Source: Rhizobium redzepovicii (GTDB lineage: Bacteria; Pseudomonadota; Alphaproteobacteria; Rhizobiales; Rhizobiaceae). Taken from it: 64,000 nucleotides of DNA. Location of the stretch: contig NZ_JAILYH010000004.1 in the NCBI RefSeq assembly GCF_019793435.1, positions 310,001 through 374,000 of the forward strand, read 5' to 3'. Below, one piece after another: positions 53,748-63,965 of the stretch (its first letter is position 1; every line of letters starts with the position of its first letter). The position numbers were made by a program, and so were the translations under genes. Under the pieces are notes generated by a model, which did no database searches, was not told the origin of the DNA, and was given only the letters and a program-made list of their open reading frames with translations.

Positions 53748-55343
53748 ATGAAGCATTTTTCTAAAGGCCTGTTCCTCGGCGCCGTTTTCGGCGCCCTGAC
53801 CATGGCTGCCCCGCAGCTGCAGGCTGCGACGCCGCAAGACCAGCTGGTGATGGGAACGTCGTTGGCCCAGGTTCTGTCCCTCGATCCGCAGCAGGCGACC
53901 GAGGGCAAAGCCGTTGAGATCATGTCGAATCTTTACGACCGGCTGGTCGCCAGCACGGCGGACGGCAAGATCCTTCCGCAGCTGGCGGAAAGCTGGAAGG
54001 TTGACGACAAGGGCATCACTTTTACGCTGCGCAAGGCCAATTTCGCGTCCGGCAACCCGGTGACTTCGAAGGACGTCGTCTATTCGCTGGGGCGGCTCTT
54101 GAAGATGGATCAGGCCGCAGCCGCCAACCTCAAGCGCGTCGGCTACGACAAGAACAATGTCGACAAGCTCGTCAAGGCGGTCGACGACCAGACGGTGCGT
54201 ATCGATCTTTCCGACCAGGTGACGGCGGAGCTTCTGCTCTACCGGCTGACGACGACCACCACCAGCGTGGTCGACAGCGTCGAGGTCGAAAGCCACGCCG
54301 TCGACAATGACTATGGCAATGCCTGGATGCGAACGCATTCGGCCGGTTCCGGTCCATTCACCCTCAACCGCTGGTCTCCGAACGAGCTGGTCATTCTCGA
54401 CGCCAACAAGGGTTATGTCGACGGCGCTCCGAAGATGCGTCGCGTCATCGTCCGCCATGTGCCGGAAAGCCAGGTCGAGCGGCTGATGCTGGAGCGCGGC
54501 GATATCGATATTGCCAGTGCGCTGACAGCCTCCGATCTCGCGACATTCCAGGCCAAGCAGGGTTTTGCCATCCAGCGCATTCCGACAGGCGGTTTCTACG
54601 TGCTGTCGATGAATGCCGGCAACCAATTCCTCTCCAACCCCAAGGTCCGCGAGGCAATCGCCTACGGCATCGACTACAAGGGCATCGAGAAGACGATTAT
54701 GGGCCCCTACGGACGGGCGAGAACCGTGCCCGTGCCGGAGAATTTCGAATATGCTATCCCGAGCCCGGATTGGCAGCTCAACGTCGAGAAGTCCAAGCAG
54801 CTGCTGGCAGAGGCGGGTTATAAGGACGGCTTCTCGCTGACGCTGAAGACAATCGCCCAGACACCGCGCATCGATCTTGCCACCGCCATTCAGGCTTCCC
54901 TTGCCCAGGTCGGCATCAAGATCGACATCCAGCAGGGCAACGGTTCGGAAATCATCGCCGCCCATCGCGCCCGGGATTTCGATCTGCTGATCCCGCAGAC
55001 CAGCGCCTACATGCCGAACGTGCTCGGCTCGATGGAGCAGTTTTCCTCAAATCCCGACAACTCGAAAGAGGCCAACAATGCCGGCAATTTCGTCTGGCGG
55101 TCGGCCTGGGATATTCCCGAGTTGACGGCGCTGACGGCGAAAGCATCGATGGAGCCGGACGCCAAGAAGCGCGGCGAACTCTACGTGCAGATGCAGAAGA
55201 TGTTCGTCGAACAGAAGCCGGCGGTGCTGCCGATGTTCGAGCGCTTTGAGCCGATCGTCCTGACCGGCAAGGTCCAGGGATATGTCGGACATCCGTCTCA
55301 AATGACGCGTCTCGAGAACGTAACCAAGGTCGAAACCCAGTAA
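53748..55343 (+). CDS. ABC transporter substrate-binding protein (DppA/OppA-type)
   Basis: A 531-residue family-5 periplasmic binding protein with a signal peptide ending PQLQAATPQD. It carries the cluster C signature around residues 70-110 (LYDRLVASTADGKILPQLAE). ATG at 53748 with GGAGG upstream. Peptide-type importers in rhizobia also carry oligosaccharides, and the neighbouring uronate genes make that likely here. First gene of a five-gene operon. Confidence 0.92.
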   Translation: MKHFSKGLFLGAVFGALTMAAPQLQAATPQDQLVMGTSLAQVLSLDPQQATEGKAVEIMSNLYDRLVASTADGKILPQLAESWKVDDKGITFTLRKANFASGNPVTSKDVVYSLGRLLKMDQAAAANLKRVGYDKNNVDKLVKAVDDQTVRIDLSDQVTAELLLYRLTTTTTSVVDSVEVESHAVDNDYGNAWMRTHSAGSGPFTLNRWSPNELVILDANKGYVDGAPKMRRVIVRHVPESQVERLMLERGDIDIASALTASDLATFQAKQGFAIQRIPTGGFYVLSMNAGNQFLSNPKVREAIAYGIDYKGIEKTIMGPYGRARTVPVPENFEYAIPSPDWQLNVEKSKQLLAEAGYKDGFSLTLKTIAQTPRIDLATAIQASLAQVGIKIDIQQGNGSEIIAAHRARDFDLLIPQTSAYMPNVLGSMEQFSSNPDNSKEANNAGNFVWRSAWDIPELTALTAKASMEPDAKKRGELYVQMQKMFVEQKPAVLPMFERFEPIVLTGKVQGYVGHPSQMTRLENVTKVETQ

Positions 55344-55364
55344 GACTCGGGAGGACAGCCGATC

Positions 55365-56393
55365 ATGAAGGAACTCTCCGTAGCCGAATTTGGCCGACGC
55401 CTGGCGCATTTGCTGGTCAGCCTGTTCATTCTCCTCTGTGTGACCTTCGTGATCGGCCGCGTCCTGCCCACTGATCCGGTCGGCGCGATCGTCGGCGAGC
55501 TCGCCGATCCCGCCGCCTATGCGGCGATGCGGGCCCGCCTCGGGCTCGATCTGCCGATTTACCAGCAGTTCTTCCTCTATCTGAACGGGCTGGCGCATGG
55601 CGATTTCGGCACTGCCGTGCTCACCGGCAATCCCGTCTCCTCAGACCTCGCCCAGGCATTTCCGGCGACATTCGAACTGGCGACGCTGGCGGTGATCATT
55701 TCGACATTCGTCGGCGTGCCGCTCGGCCTGGTCGCGGCCTTGTTTCGCGACAGCTTCATCGACAAGATAGCCCGGGTGGTGGCCCTCGTCGGGCATTCGA
55801 TCCCGGTTTTCTGGTTCGGCATCGTCGGGCTGGTCATCTTCTATGCCGGCCTCAACTGGGTCGGCGGGCCCGGCAGGATCGATGTCTTTTATGAAGGCCT
55901 CGTCACGCCGCAGACCGGCCTGTTGCTGATCGACAGCCTGCTGCAGGGCGAGACGGAAATCTTCTGGAATGCGCTCGGCCATATCATTCTGCCCGCCATC
56001 ATCCTCGCCTATGCGGCGATGGCCTATATCACCCGCATGACTCGCAGCTTCACCTTGGAGCAGTTGAGCCAGGACTATGTCATCGCCGCCCGTGCCAAGG
56101 GTGTGAGCCCCTTCGGCACGATCTGGCGCCACGTCCTGCCGAACATCGCGGTGCAGTTGATCACCATCCTGGCGATTTCCTATGGCGGGCTGCTGGAAGG
56201 CGCTGTCGTCACCGAGATCGTCTTCTCCTGGCCGGGCATCGGCCAGTACATGACGAACGCCCTCATGATCGGCGATATGAACGCCATCGTGGCCGGCACC
56301 ATCATCGTGGGATTCATCTTCATGCTGTTAAACTTCCTCGCCGACGTGGCTTATGCCGTCTTCGATCCGCGCATGCGGGAGGCGGCCCGATGA
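55365..56393 (+). CDS. ABC transporter permease (DppB-type)
   Basis: A 342-residue inner-membrane permease with about six helices and the EAA loop VIAARAKGVSPFGTIWRHVLPN. The N-terminal LPTDPVGAIVGELADPAAYA-type segment is typical of DppB/OppB. It follows the binding-protein gene by 21 nt and overlaps the DppC-type gene by 4 nt. Confidence 0.93.
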   Translation: MKELSVAEFGRRLAHLLVSLFILLCVTFVIGRVLPTDPVGAIVGELADPAAYAAMRARLGLDLPIYQQFFLYLNGLAHGDFGTAVLTGNPVSSDLAQAFPATFELATLAVIISTFVGVPLGLVAALFRDSFIDKIARVVALVGHSIPVFWFGIVGLVIFYAGLNWVGGPGRIDVFYEGLVTPQTGLLLIDSLLQGETEIFWNALGHIILPAIILAYAAMAYITRMTRSFTLEQLSQDYVIAARAKGVSPFGTIWRHVLPNIAVQLITILAISYGGLLEGAVVTEIVFSWPGIGQYMTNALMIGDMNAIVAGTIIVGFIFMLLNFLADVAYAVFDPRMREAAR

Positions 56394-57292
56394 GCGACGC
56401 CATCCGCACTGACATTCAGATCCGCCCACCAAGTGTCTCGACCCGCGTCGCGGCCTCGTTTGCGCGCGCCGGCCGCAAATTGGCTGCGGAACCGCTTGGC
56501 CTTGCCGGCTTCGTCATCCTCGGCCTGCTGTGCCTGATCGCGATCTTCGCGCCGCTTCTGGCGCCTTATGATCCGGTCGTGCAATCGCTCGGCGATGCCC
56601 TGCAGGCCCCGAGCCTGGCGCATTGGGCCGGCACCGACGAATTTGGCCGCGACATTCTGAGCCGCCTGATTTTCGGCACGCGCATCACCATCCAGACCGT
56701 GCTGTCGATCTCCCTAATCGTCGGTCCGATCGGCCTGCTGATCGGCGTCGTCGCCGGCTTCTTCGGCGGCCGCACTGACGCGCTGCTGATGCGCGCCACC
56801 GATATCGTCCTATCTTTCCCGTCGCTGATCCTGGCGCTGGCCTTTGCCGCCGCACTCGGCGCCGGCCTGACCACGGCAATCATCGCGATCTCGCTGACCG
56901 CATGGCCGCCGATCGCCAGGCTGGCGCGCGCCGAGGCCCTTGTCGTCAGAAACGCCGATTACGTGGTCGCCGCCCGCCTTTACGGCGCCTCGCCGATCCG
57001 CATTCTTCTTTTCTATATTGCGCCGATGTGCGTTCCTTCGGTCATCGTTCGCCTGACCCTCAATATGGCCGGCATCATCCTGACGGCGGCTTCCCTCGGC
57101 TTTCTCGGCCTTGGCGCGCAACCGCCGGCACCGGAATGGGGCGCGATGATCTCCAACGGCCGCAAATTCATGCTGGATTACTGGTGGGTCGCCGTCATGC
57201 CGGGTATCGCCATCCTTCTCACCAGCCTTGCCTTCAACATCGCCGGAGATGCTCTGCGCGACATTCTGGATCCCCGCCATGCCAGATCGTGA
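56390..57292 (+). CDS. ABC transporter permease (DppC-type)
   Basis: A 300-residue permease with an N-terminal cytoplasmic stretch and about six helices. The EAA-type loop reads VAARLYGASPIRILLFYIAP, and the C-terminal LTSLAFNIAGDALRDILDPR is a DppC/OppC hallmark. Overlaps the DppB gene by 4 nt and the following ATPase gene by up to 14 nt. Confidence 0.93.
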   Translation: MSDAIRTDIQIRPPSVSTRVAASFARAGRKLAAEPLGLAGFVILGLLCLIAIFAPLLAPYDPVVQSLGDALQAPSLAHWAGTDEFGRDILSRLIFGTRITIQTVLSISLIVGPIGLLIGVVAGFFGGRTDALLMRATDIVLSFPSLILALAFAAALGAGLTTAIIAISLTAWPPIARLARAEALVVRNADYVVAARLYGASPIRILLFYIAPMCVPSVIVRLTLNMAGIILTAASLGFLGLGAQPPAPEWGAMISNGRKFMLDYWWVAVMPGIAILLTSLAFNIAGDALRDILDPRHARS

Positions 57293-58139
57293 AATGAGAG
57301 ATCGTGATCTTCAACCCGTTCTCTCCGTCAAAGGATTGACCGTCCGCTTCGGCCGCGGCGCCGTGCCCGCCGTTTCCAATGTCAGTTTCGACGTCGGGCG
57401 CGAACGGGTCGGCATCGTCGGAGAATCCGGTTCCGGCAAATCGACGACGGGGCGCGCCATCATGCGCCTGCTGCCACCGGCAGCGGTGGTCTCCGCCGAA
57501 CGCCTGGATCTCGGCGGCGATCCCCTGCTGTCAAAGAGCGAGCGGCAGATGGGCGCGCTTCGCGGCAAGGACATCGCGCTGATCATGCAGGATCCGCGTT
57601 ATTCGCTGAATCCGGTGCTCTCGATCGGCAAGCAGATCGCCGAGGCCGCGCGCCTTCACCTCGGTCTCGGCAAGGCCCCGGCGCAAGACGCCGCCCGCGC
57701 CATGCTGGAGCGTGTGCGCATCAGCGATCCGGATCGGGTCATGGCGCTTTATCCCCATCAGATATCGGGCGGCATGGGTCAGCGCGTGATGATCGCCATG
57801 ATGCTCTTGGCGCGGCCGAAGCTGGTCATTGCCGACGAACCGACCTCGGCGCTCGATGTCAGCGTCCGCAAGGACGTGCTGTTGCTGCTCGATGAGCTGG
57901 TGCGCGAGCACAATTCCGGCCTGCTGTTGATTAGCCACGACATTCGCATGGTGGCGGCCTTCTGCGAGCGGATCATCGTCATGTATGCCGGCCGTATCGT
58001 CGAGACGCTGACCAGTCTGGAAGAGGCCCGCCATCCCTATACCCGCGGGCTGATAGCCGCATTGCCGGACCCGAAGAACCCGGTGCGCCGGCTGGCGGTT
58101 CTCGACAGGGCGAAACTCGATCTGGAGACGGCGCAATGA
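57279..58139 (+). CDS. ABC transporter ATP-binding protein (DppD-type)
   Basis: ATPase of about 286 residues with Walker A GESGSGKST, Q-loop LIMQDPRYSLNP, signature ISGGMGQRVMIAM, Walker B LVIADEPTSALD and H-loop ISHD. A C-terminal HPYTRGLIAALPDP typical of DppD/OppD is present. The signature reads ISGGM instead of LSGGQ, a mild variant. Starts at 57279 and 57294 are both possible; the former overlaps dppC-type DNA by 14 nt. Confidence 0.92.
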   Translation: MPDREMRDRDLQPVLSVKGLTVRFGRGAVPAVSNVSFDVGRERVGIVGESGSGKSTTGRAIMRLLPPAAVVSAERLDLGGDPLLSKSERQMGALRGKDIALIMQDPRYSLNPVLSIGKQIAEAARLHLGLGKAPAQDAARAMLERVRISDPDRVMALYPHQISGGMGQRVMIAMMLLARPKLVIADEPTSALDVSVRKDVLLLLDELVREHNSGLLLISHDIRMVAAFCERIIVMYAGRIVETLTSLEEARHPYTRGLIAALPDPKNPVRRLAVLDRAKLDLETAQ

Positions 58140-58879
58140 TCAATGTCCGCGACCTCAATGTCGTCTTTGCCTCCGGCAAGTCCAGCAACCATGTCGTCAG
58201 GGGCATCAGTTTTCAGGTCAAGCAGGGAGAGACGCTCGGCATTGTCGGCGAATCCGGCTGCGGCAAGTCGACGGTGCTGCGTTGCCTCGCCGGCATGGAG
58301 GCCGGGTGGACCGGTCAGATCGAGCTCGGCGGCAGACCGATCGGCAAGCATCGCTCCCGCGAGGAGCTGAAATTTGCCCAGATGGTGTTTCAGGATCCGT
58401 ATGGATCCCTGCATCCGCGACATCGCATCGGCACCGCCTTGGCCGAACCGCTGCGCGCCATGGGCCATTCGGAGATCTGGTCGAAGGTCGAAAAGGCCTT
58501 GATCCAGGTGGGCCTGCCGGCAAGCTTCGCCAATCGTTTTCCGCATGAGCTTTCCGGCGGCCAGCGGCAGCGCGTGGCGATCGCCCGGGCGCTGATCCTC
58601 TCGCCGCCCATCCTGCTTCTCGACGAGCCGACATCGGCGCTCGACGTCTCCGTCCAGGCCGAAATCCTTAACCTGCTGGCTGATCAGCGTGACGAAAAGG
58701 GACTGACGTATCTGCTCGTCAGCCACGACCTCGCGGTCATCGCCCATATGTGCGACCGGGTGCTGATCATGAAGAACGGCTGTTTCGTCGACGAACTCAC
58801 CAAACAGGATCTGCAGGCCGGCGTGACACATGATGCCTATGCCCGCGAACTGTTCGAAGCGAGCTTTATCGAGGCCTGA
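58136..58879 (+). CDS. ABC transporter ATP-binding protein (DppF-type, short)
   Basis: ATPase of 247 residues with Walker A GESGCGKST, Q-loop MVFQDPYGSLHPR, signature [14 protein letters not shown], Walker B ILLLDEPTSALD and H-loop VSHD. It lacks most of the usual C-terminal oligopeptide-binding tail of DppF/OppF (about 320 residues) but keeps the full nucleotide-binding domain. It overlaps the DppD-type gene by 4 nt and converges with the LacI gene by 14 nt. Confidence 0.91.
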   Translation: MINVRDLNVVFASGKSSNHVVRGISFQVKQGETLGIVGESGCGKSTVLRCLAGMEAGWTGQIELGGRPIGKHRSREELKFAQMVFQDPYGSLHPRHRIGTALAEPLRAMGHSEIWSKVEKALIQVGLPASFANRFPHELSGGQRQRVAIARALILSPPILLLDEPTSALDVSVQAEILNLLADQRDEKGLTYLLVSHDLAVIAHMCDRVLIMKNGCFVDELTKQDLQAGVTHDAYARELFEASFIEA

Positions 58880-59924
58880 TATTTCGCGCTGCTGCGCCGC
58901 TGACGGCCGCGACGCTGCCTCTTTCGACGAGATGGCAGGAAAGCTCGACACGCCGCCGCGGCGTCGCCAGGCCGAGCATCATGTCGCGCAACAGATCGAG
59001 CGCGGTGGCGCCGAGTTCGCGCATAGGAATATGCACTGTCGAGAGCGGCGGATTGAGAAAGGCCGATTGCGGCAGGTCGTCGATGCCCATGACGGAGATA
59101 TCTTGCGGCACGGCATACCCCATCGCCTGCAATCCGCGCACGGCGCCGTTGGCGAGGCTGTCGCCCGCCGTCAGGATGGCGGTGAAGGACAGACCCTTGT
59201 CGCGGACGAGGCGGGTGACCGCCTCGGCGGCCAATTCCGGCAGCCAGTCGTCGACCTCGAGCACCAGATCGGCATCGGCCTGCAGCCCGTGATGCTGCAG
59301 GGCATCGCGCCAGCCCTCCAGCCGCCGCTCGATCGTCCGCCGTCCCGGGCGCAGCATGAACAGGATGCGTTGGTGCCCGGCCTCGATCAGCCGCTCGGCG
59401 GCGATGAAGGCGGCCGAGCGGTTGCAGGGCGTCACACTGGAAAGCCGCATATAGGGATCGTCACTGTTGACGAGCACGACGGGCTTGCCGAGACCGGCGG
59501 CTGCCGCCAGCATATCTTCCTCGTCGACGGTCAGGATCAGCATGCCGCCAAAGCCTGGGTCGTCCCGCATCTCGGCGACGACACGGGCTTCATCGGCCTT
59601 ATCGGCCACCGGGCGCATCGCCAGTTCGATGCCGAGGGCGGCCGCGCGGGCATTCAAGCCTTCGAGCACATGGAGCGTGAACTGGTTGCGGACATAGTCG
59701 ATCATTGCCGCGCCGGAGGCGACGAGCATAACCTTCTTGCCGGCGACGCTCGCCGGCAGGGCGTAGCTGACCGCGCTTGCCGTTTCCAGTACCAGCTTGC
59801 GAATCTCCGGCCGGACGCCTTTTTCGCCCGCCAAGGCGCGTGAGACTGTGCTGATCGAGACGCCGCAGCGGGCGGCGATGTCGTCGAGACGTGTGCGCCT
59901 GCCTTTTTTCTCCTCCGCTGACAT
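58866..59924 (-). CDS. LacI-family transcriptional regulator
   Basis: A 352-residue LacI-type repressor with the N-terminal helix-turn-helix RLDDIAARCGVSISTVSRAL and hinge, then a periplasmic-binding-like sugar domain (VMLVASGAAMID onward). The ATG at 59924 (MSAEEKKGRRT) is preferred, since GAGGAG lies 6 nt upstream; a GTG at 59942 is the alternative. It is divergent from the 839-residue gene and the sugar-binding-protein gene and probably represses them. A TTGCGCAA dyad lies in between. Confidence 0.92.
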   Translation of the reverse strand: MSAEEKKGRRTRLDDIAARCGVSISTVSRALAGEKGVRPEIRKLVLETASAVSYALPASVAGKKVMLVASGAAMIDYVRNQFTLHVLEGLNARAAALGIELAMRPVADKADEARVVAEMRDDPGFGGMLILTVDEEDMLAAAAGLGKPVVLVNSDDPYMRLSSVTPCNRSAAFIAAERLIEAGHQRILFMLRPGRRTIERRLEGWRDALQHHGLQADADLVLEVDDWLPELAAEAVTRLVRDKGLSFTAILTAGDSLANGAVRGLQAMGYAVPQDISVMGIDDLPQSAFLNPPLSTVHIPMRELGATALDLLRDMMLGLATPRRRVELSCHLVERGSVAAVSGAAARNIRPR

Positions 59925-59968
59925 GTCGTTCTCCTCGTTCACCTACTCTTATGCAAAAATCTTTCAGA

Positions 59969-59976
59969 TTGCGCAA
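59969..59976. promoter_or_regulatory. possible LacI-type operator core
   Basis: The palindrome TTGCGCAA sits 45 nt upstream of the LacI start and about 134 nt before the 839-residue gene. CG-centred dyads are typical of LacI-family sites. It is short, so this is a weak call. Confidence 0.4.
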
Positions 59977-60109
59977 ACGGAATGCCTATGCACAATTGCA
60001 CATGAGGAGTCCGCGACAAGCGGCAGAGCAGGGAGGCTTTGAAGATGCGGCTTGACCGTCATCCACGCGTCGGCGTTTCCAACGTCTCAGGGCTCGAGCG
60101 AGTTGAAAC

Positions 60110-62629
60110 ATGACCGCTGATAAATCCCATCTTCGCCGCGCCACCGGCAAACAGACCCAGATCGTCTATTGGCAGCTCGGCCACCTCTCACAAAAGCGCT
60201 ACGATGTCGCCGACCGGCCGATGGAAGGCAGGATGGATCCGTTTTTCTTCGTCACCAAGACGAAGAACTTCATCCCGCATGAATATCCTTGCCGCACCGA
60301 ATTCAAAAAATCATTCTCCGGCCAAAGACCACAACCGACCGACGACTTCGAACCCATCCGCTGGTGGCTTCCCTTTGCCTCGCCGCGCGTCGATCTTTCC
60401 GGCTTCTGGTTTCGCCCGACGCGCATCGGCTGCTGGGCGCGCACCTTCCTCGATGCCCGCACGGCCGGATCTGCTACGCTTCGCCTGTCGACCTGCGGCG
60501 GCGCCATCCTTTTCGTCAACGGCCGCGAGCAGGGCTTCATGGCGCCTTACGAGCGCAATCTGGAAGCCCAGCAGATCTTCGAGGTCGAACTTTCAGCCGG
60601 CCTCAACGAGATCAGCATCTATTTCGACGATCTCGCCGAGCGTGACGCCCGCTTCTATTTCCAGCTGGATTATCTCGACGGGCCGGAGGTCGAAACCGCT
60701 GTCCCCGTTCCGGTGGCCGCCGCTGCTGCGGATGCGCTGGAGACGATCCTCGAAGGCATGCGCTTCGACCGCACCGCCTATCTCGGCCAGGATGTGACGA
60801 TCCTGTTTCCCGCGCCGCTGCCACTGGCGCTGAGCTGTCATGTCGAGATCGAAGGTGACTTCATGTCGGTCGAGCGCTTCGACTATGACTTCGCGCTGGA
60901 AGCGGGAGCAACCAAGCTGGAACTCGGCACCTCGGCTGATATGCCCGCCGATTTCCGCCATTTCCGCATCACCTTCAAAACCGGCGAGTTGTCGGTCGGC
61001 CGCACGCTCGGCGTCGAGATCTGTCATCCCCAGCGCCAGGGGCAAGCGCCGGCTGTGCTGGAAGACCGCGTTGCCGAGGCGCTTGCCGAAGTCGCCGCCC
61101 ATTCCGAGCCCGACACGGTCTGTGCTTTTGCGCGTCTGGCTCTGGGGCAGGGTGGCGAGCAGACCGAGTCAATGATTTCGGCCATGCTGCCGGTCATCGA
61201 GGATTGCCACGACTGCGCCGATTTCGTGCTGGTGCCGCTGCTTTTTGCCTATACGCGCTGGAGCGATCTGCTGTCAGCGGAACTGCGTGGCAGGATCGAG
61301 CAGGCCGTTCTCAATTACCGCTATTGGATGGACGAGCCGGGCAACGACGTTCAGTGGTATTTTTCGGAAAACCACGCGCTGCTCTTCCATACCGCCGCCT
61401 ATCTCGGCGGCAGGCTTTTCCCCGACGCCGTCTTCATCCGTTCCGGCCGCACCGGCGCCGAGCAGATGAAGGTCGGCGAAGAGCGCGTCCGCGCCTGGCT
61501 CGATCATTTCGAGCGCTGGGAAATGGCCGAGTGGAATTCCGTTCCCTATTTCCCGATCGACCTCAAGGGCCTGACGGCGCTTGCCGCCTGCGCGCCCGAT
61601 GAGATGATCCGCGCTCGCGCCAATGCCAGCATCGTCCGCCTGATGGAGATCGTCGCCCGTTCGGCCCATCACGGCATGCTGACCGGCAGCCAGGGCCGCT
61701 CCTACGAACATACGCTGCGTCCCGGCCGCTCGGTCGAACTCTCGGGCATCGCCCGGCTGCTCTGGGGCCGCGGCTGGTATGGCCGGCGCGTCCACGCTTT
61801 GCCGCAGCTTGCCGTCTGCATCCGCGACCACGGCCTGCATTTCCCCGAATCCCTTGCCGCGATCGCCGCGCATGACGCCGACGACGCGCAGGAATGGACC
61901 TTTTCCCAGGGCGAGAACCGTTTTGCCGCCCTCTATCACTACAAGACGCGCGACACCGCGCTCGGCACCATCGCCCATTATCGCCCTGGCGCATGGGGCT
62001 ATCAGGAGACGGTGCTGCACCTGCGCCTCGGCGACCGGCCGGAAGCGCAGGTCTGGATCAATCATCCCGGCGAGACCATTCAATTCGGTTACGGCCGGCC
62101 GAGCTTCTGGGGTGGCTGCGGAACGCTGCCGCGCGTCCATCAATATCGTGATCTCGCCATTCTCGATTTCGACATCCACGAGGGCCAGCCGGATTTCACT
62201 CATGCCTGGTTCCCAATCGAAGCTTTCGACGACACGGTGGTCGATGGCAATCTGGCGCTCGCCCGCGCCGGCAACGGGCTTGCGATGCTGATCGGCAATG
62301 GCGCGCTCGAACCGGTGAAACACGGCCCGACGACGGATGTCGAGCTGCGCCTGTCCGGCCGCAAGGGCTGCTGGATCGTCCGTCTCTCCGATTGTGGGCG
62401 CGAGGGCGGCCTCGACGGCATGCGGGCGCGTTTCGCCACGTTCGCGGCCCGCCGCGACATTGAGGGCGCATTGATCGTCATCGATCCGGATTATGGTCAG
62501 ATCGTCTTCGAAGAGGACGGCACCGTGCGCGCTGAAGGCCGCATTCTTCGCCCGTCGGACTGGTCGGTGCGGGGAGACGCGGTACATCTTGAGATACCAG
62601 GCAGGCAGCCTCGGCGCGCGGCCTCATAG
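60110..62629 (+). CDS. 839-residue protein of unrecognised family, likely carbohydrate-active
   Basis: No family name can be given. There is no signal peptide or membrane segment, so it is cytoplasmic. I see an N-terminal part (about 60-200) with beta-rich, ligand-domain-like sequence (ARTFLDARTAGSATLRLSTC, FVNGREQGFMAPYERN). A central, helix-rich part (about 320-650) follows, holding repeated aromatic and acidic residues (WYFSENHALLFHTAAYLGG, SQGRSYEHTLRPGRSVE). The C-terminal region is beta-rich. This resembles the helical-barrel plus beta-sandwich layout of lyases and glycosidases. Between a LacI gene and a sugar-binding-protein gene, it probably acts on an imported oligosaccharide. The start at 60110 has a weak ribosome site. 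Confidence 0.75.
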   Translation: MTADKSHLRRATGKQTQIVYWQLGHLSQKRYDVADRPMEGRMDPFFFVTKTKNFIPHEYPCRTEFKKSFSGQRPQPTDDFEPIRWWLPFASPRVDLSGFWFRPTRIGCWARTFLDARTAGSATLRLSTCGGAILFVNGREQGFMAPYERNLEAQQIFEVELSAGLNEISIYFDDLAERDARFYFQLDYLDGPEVETAVPVPVAAAAADALETILEGMRFDRTAYLGQDVTILFPAPLPLALSCHVEIEGDFMSVERFDYDFALEAGATKLELGTSADMPADFRHFRITFKTGELSVGRTLGVEICHPQRQGQAPAVLEDRVAEALAEVAAHSEPDTVCAFARLALGQGGEQTESMISAMLPVIEDCHDCADFVLVPLLFAYTRWSDLLSAELRGRIEQAVLNYRYWMDEPGNDVQWYFSENHALLFHTAAYLGGRLFPDAVFIRSGRTGAEQMKVGEERVRAWLDHFERWEMAEWNSVPYFPIDLKGLTALAACAPDEMIRARANASIVRLMEIVARSAHHGMLTGSQGRSYEHTLRPGRSVELSGIARLLWGRGWYGRRVHALPQLAVCIRDHGLHFPESLAAIAAHDADDAQEWTFSQGENRFAALYHYKTRDTALGTIAHYRPGAWGYQETVLHLRLGDRPEAQVWINHPGETIQFGYGRPSFWGGCGTLPRVHQYRDLAILDFDIHEGQPDFTHAWFPIEAFDDTVVDGNLALARAGNGLAMLIGNGALEPVKHGPTTDVELRLSGRKGCWIVRLSDCGREGGLDGMRARFATFAARRDIEGALIVIDPDYGQIVFEEDGTVRAEGRILRPSDWSVRGDAVHLEIPGRQPRRAAS

Positions 62630-62694
62630 ACGACATGCCCGGCAGGTGGAGGACCCGGCCGGGCAACGCATTCATCCGTCAGGAGGAGGAGAAA

Positions 62695-63954
62695 ATGACC
62701 AGAATGAAATCGATCGGCGCGGCCTTGGCTGCGGTTCTCTTGAGTTCCGTTGCCGCCCATGCCGGCGACGTGCGTATCATGTGGTATTCCGACGGCGGCG
62801 AAGGCGCTGTCATCAAGGACCTGCTGGCGCGCTTCTCGAAGGCCAATCCCGACGTCAACGTCATCCTCGACGAAGTCTCCTACGACGTCGTCAAGGAACA
62901 GCTGCCGGTGCAGCTCGAAGCCGGGAAGGGGCCTGACATAGCCCGCGTCACCAATCTGAAGGCGCAGGCGCAGCACTGGCTCGATCTACGCCCGCTCCTT
63001 GCCGATGCGAAATATTGGGACGACAACTTCGGCGCCCAGGCTGACTGGATGCGTCCAGACGGCTCGAACGCCATTACCGGCTTCATGACGCAGATCACCC
63101 TGACCGGCGGCTTCGTCAACAAGACGCTGTTCGATCAGGCCGGTGTCGAAATTCCTGGCCCGAAGGCCACCTGGGACGACTGGGCAGTGGCCGCCAAGAA
63201 GGTCGCCGACAGCCAGAAGGTCTTCGCCATGGCGATCGACCGCTCCGGCCATCGCGTCTCCGGCCCGAACATTTCCTATGGCGCCAACTATATCGCCGCC
63301 GACGGCAAGCCGGCGCCGATCGATCAGGGCGCCAAGGAATTCCTCAGCCGCTTCGTCAAGTGGAACGAGGAGGGCATCGTCAACAAGGATGTCTGGGTCA
63401 GCGCTGCCGGCACCACCTATCGCGCCGCCGCCGAAGATTTCATCAATGGCGGCCTTGCCTATTATTATTCCGGCAGCTGGCAGATTTCCGGCTTCGCCCA
63501 GAAGATCGGCGACAGTTTCGACTGGGTCATGGCCGGAAGCCCCTGTGGCACGGCGGCCTGCACCGGCATGCAGGGGGGCGCGGGTCTCGTCGCCGTCAAA
63601 TACACCAAGAACCCCAAGGACGTCGCCAAGGTGATGGATTACCTAGCGAGCGTCGACGTGCAGAAGGAATTCGCCGAGCGCAGCCTGTTCATTCCGGCGC
63701 ATAAGGATGTCGCCGCTGGCCAGATGGACTTCAAGACCGACGATCCGCATGTGCAGGCGGCATTGAAGGCCTTCGTCGCCGCGGCCGGTCAGACGGCGGC
63801 GCCGGCCATGAAGCTTCCGGGCTGGAAGTGGTCGGATGCCTATTACAGCGCCATCGTCGCCCGCATCAGCCAGGTGATCGCCGGCGAAATGAAGCTCGCT
63901 GACGCCTATGCCCGCATCGACGAGGACATCAAGGCCAAGGTCGGCGCCAACTGA
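62695..63954 (+). CDS. sugar ABC transporter substrate-binding protein
   Basis: A 419-residue CUT1-type binding protein with a signal sequence (LAAVLLSSVAAHAGDVRIMW) and ligand-domain motifs. AGGAGG precedes the ATG at 62695. It follows the 839-residue gene by 65 nt in the same direction and is followed by the start of a further gene, probably its permease. It serves a sugar different from that of the importer at 46530, given the distinct regulators. Confidence 0.93.
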   Translation: MTRMKSIGAALAAVLLSSVAAHAGDVRIMWYSDGGEGAVIKDLLARFSKANPDVNVILDEVSYDVVKEQLPVQLEAGKGPDIARVTNLKAQAQHWLDLRPLLADAKYWDDNFGAQADWMRPDGSNAITGFMTQITLTGGFVNKTLFDQAGVEIPGPKATWDDWAVAAKKVADSQKVFAMAIDRSGHRVSGPNISYGANYIAADGKPAPIDQGAKEFLSRFVKWNEEGIVNKDVWVSAAGTTYRAAAEDFINGGLAYYYSGSWQISGFAQKIGDSFDWVMAGSPCGTAACTGMQGGAGLVAVKYTKNPKDVAKVMDYLASVDVQKEFAERSLFIPAHKDVAAGQMDFKTDDPHVQAALKAFVAAAGQTAAPAMKLPGWKWSDAYYSAIVARISQVIAGEMKLADAYARIDEDIKAKVGAN

Positions 63955-63965
63955 CGGACGAATAG

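Noticed and set aside
59989..60003. TGCACAATTGCACA as a LacI site
   Set aside because: Symmetry is imperfect; the TTGCGCAA dyad is a better but still weak candidate.
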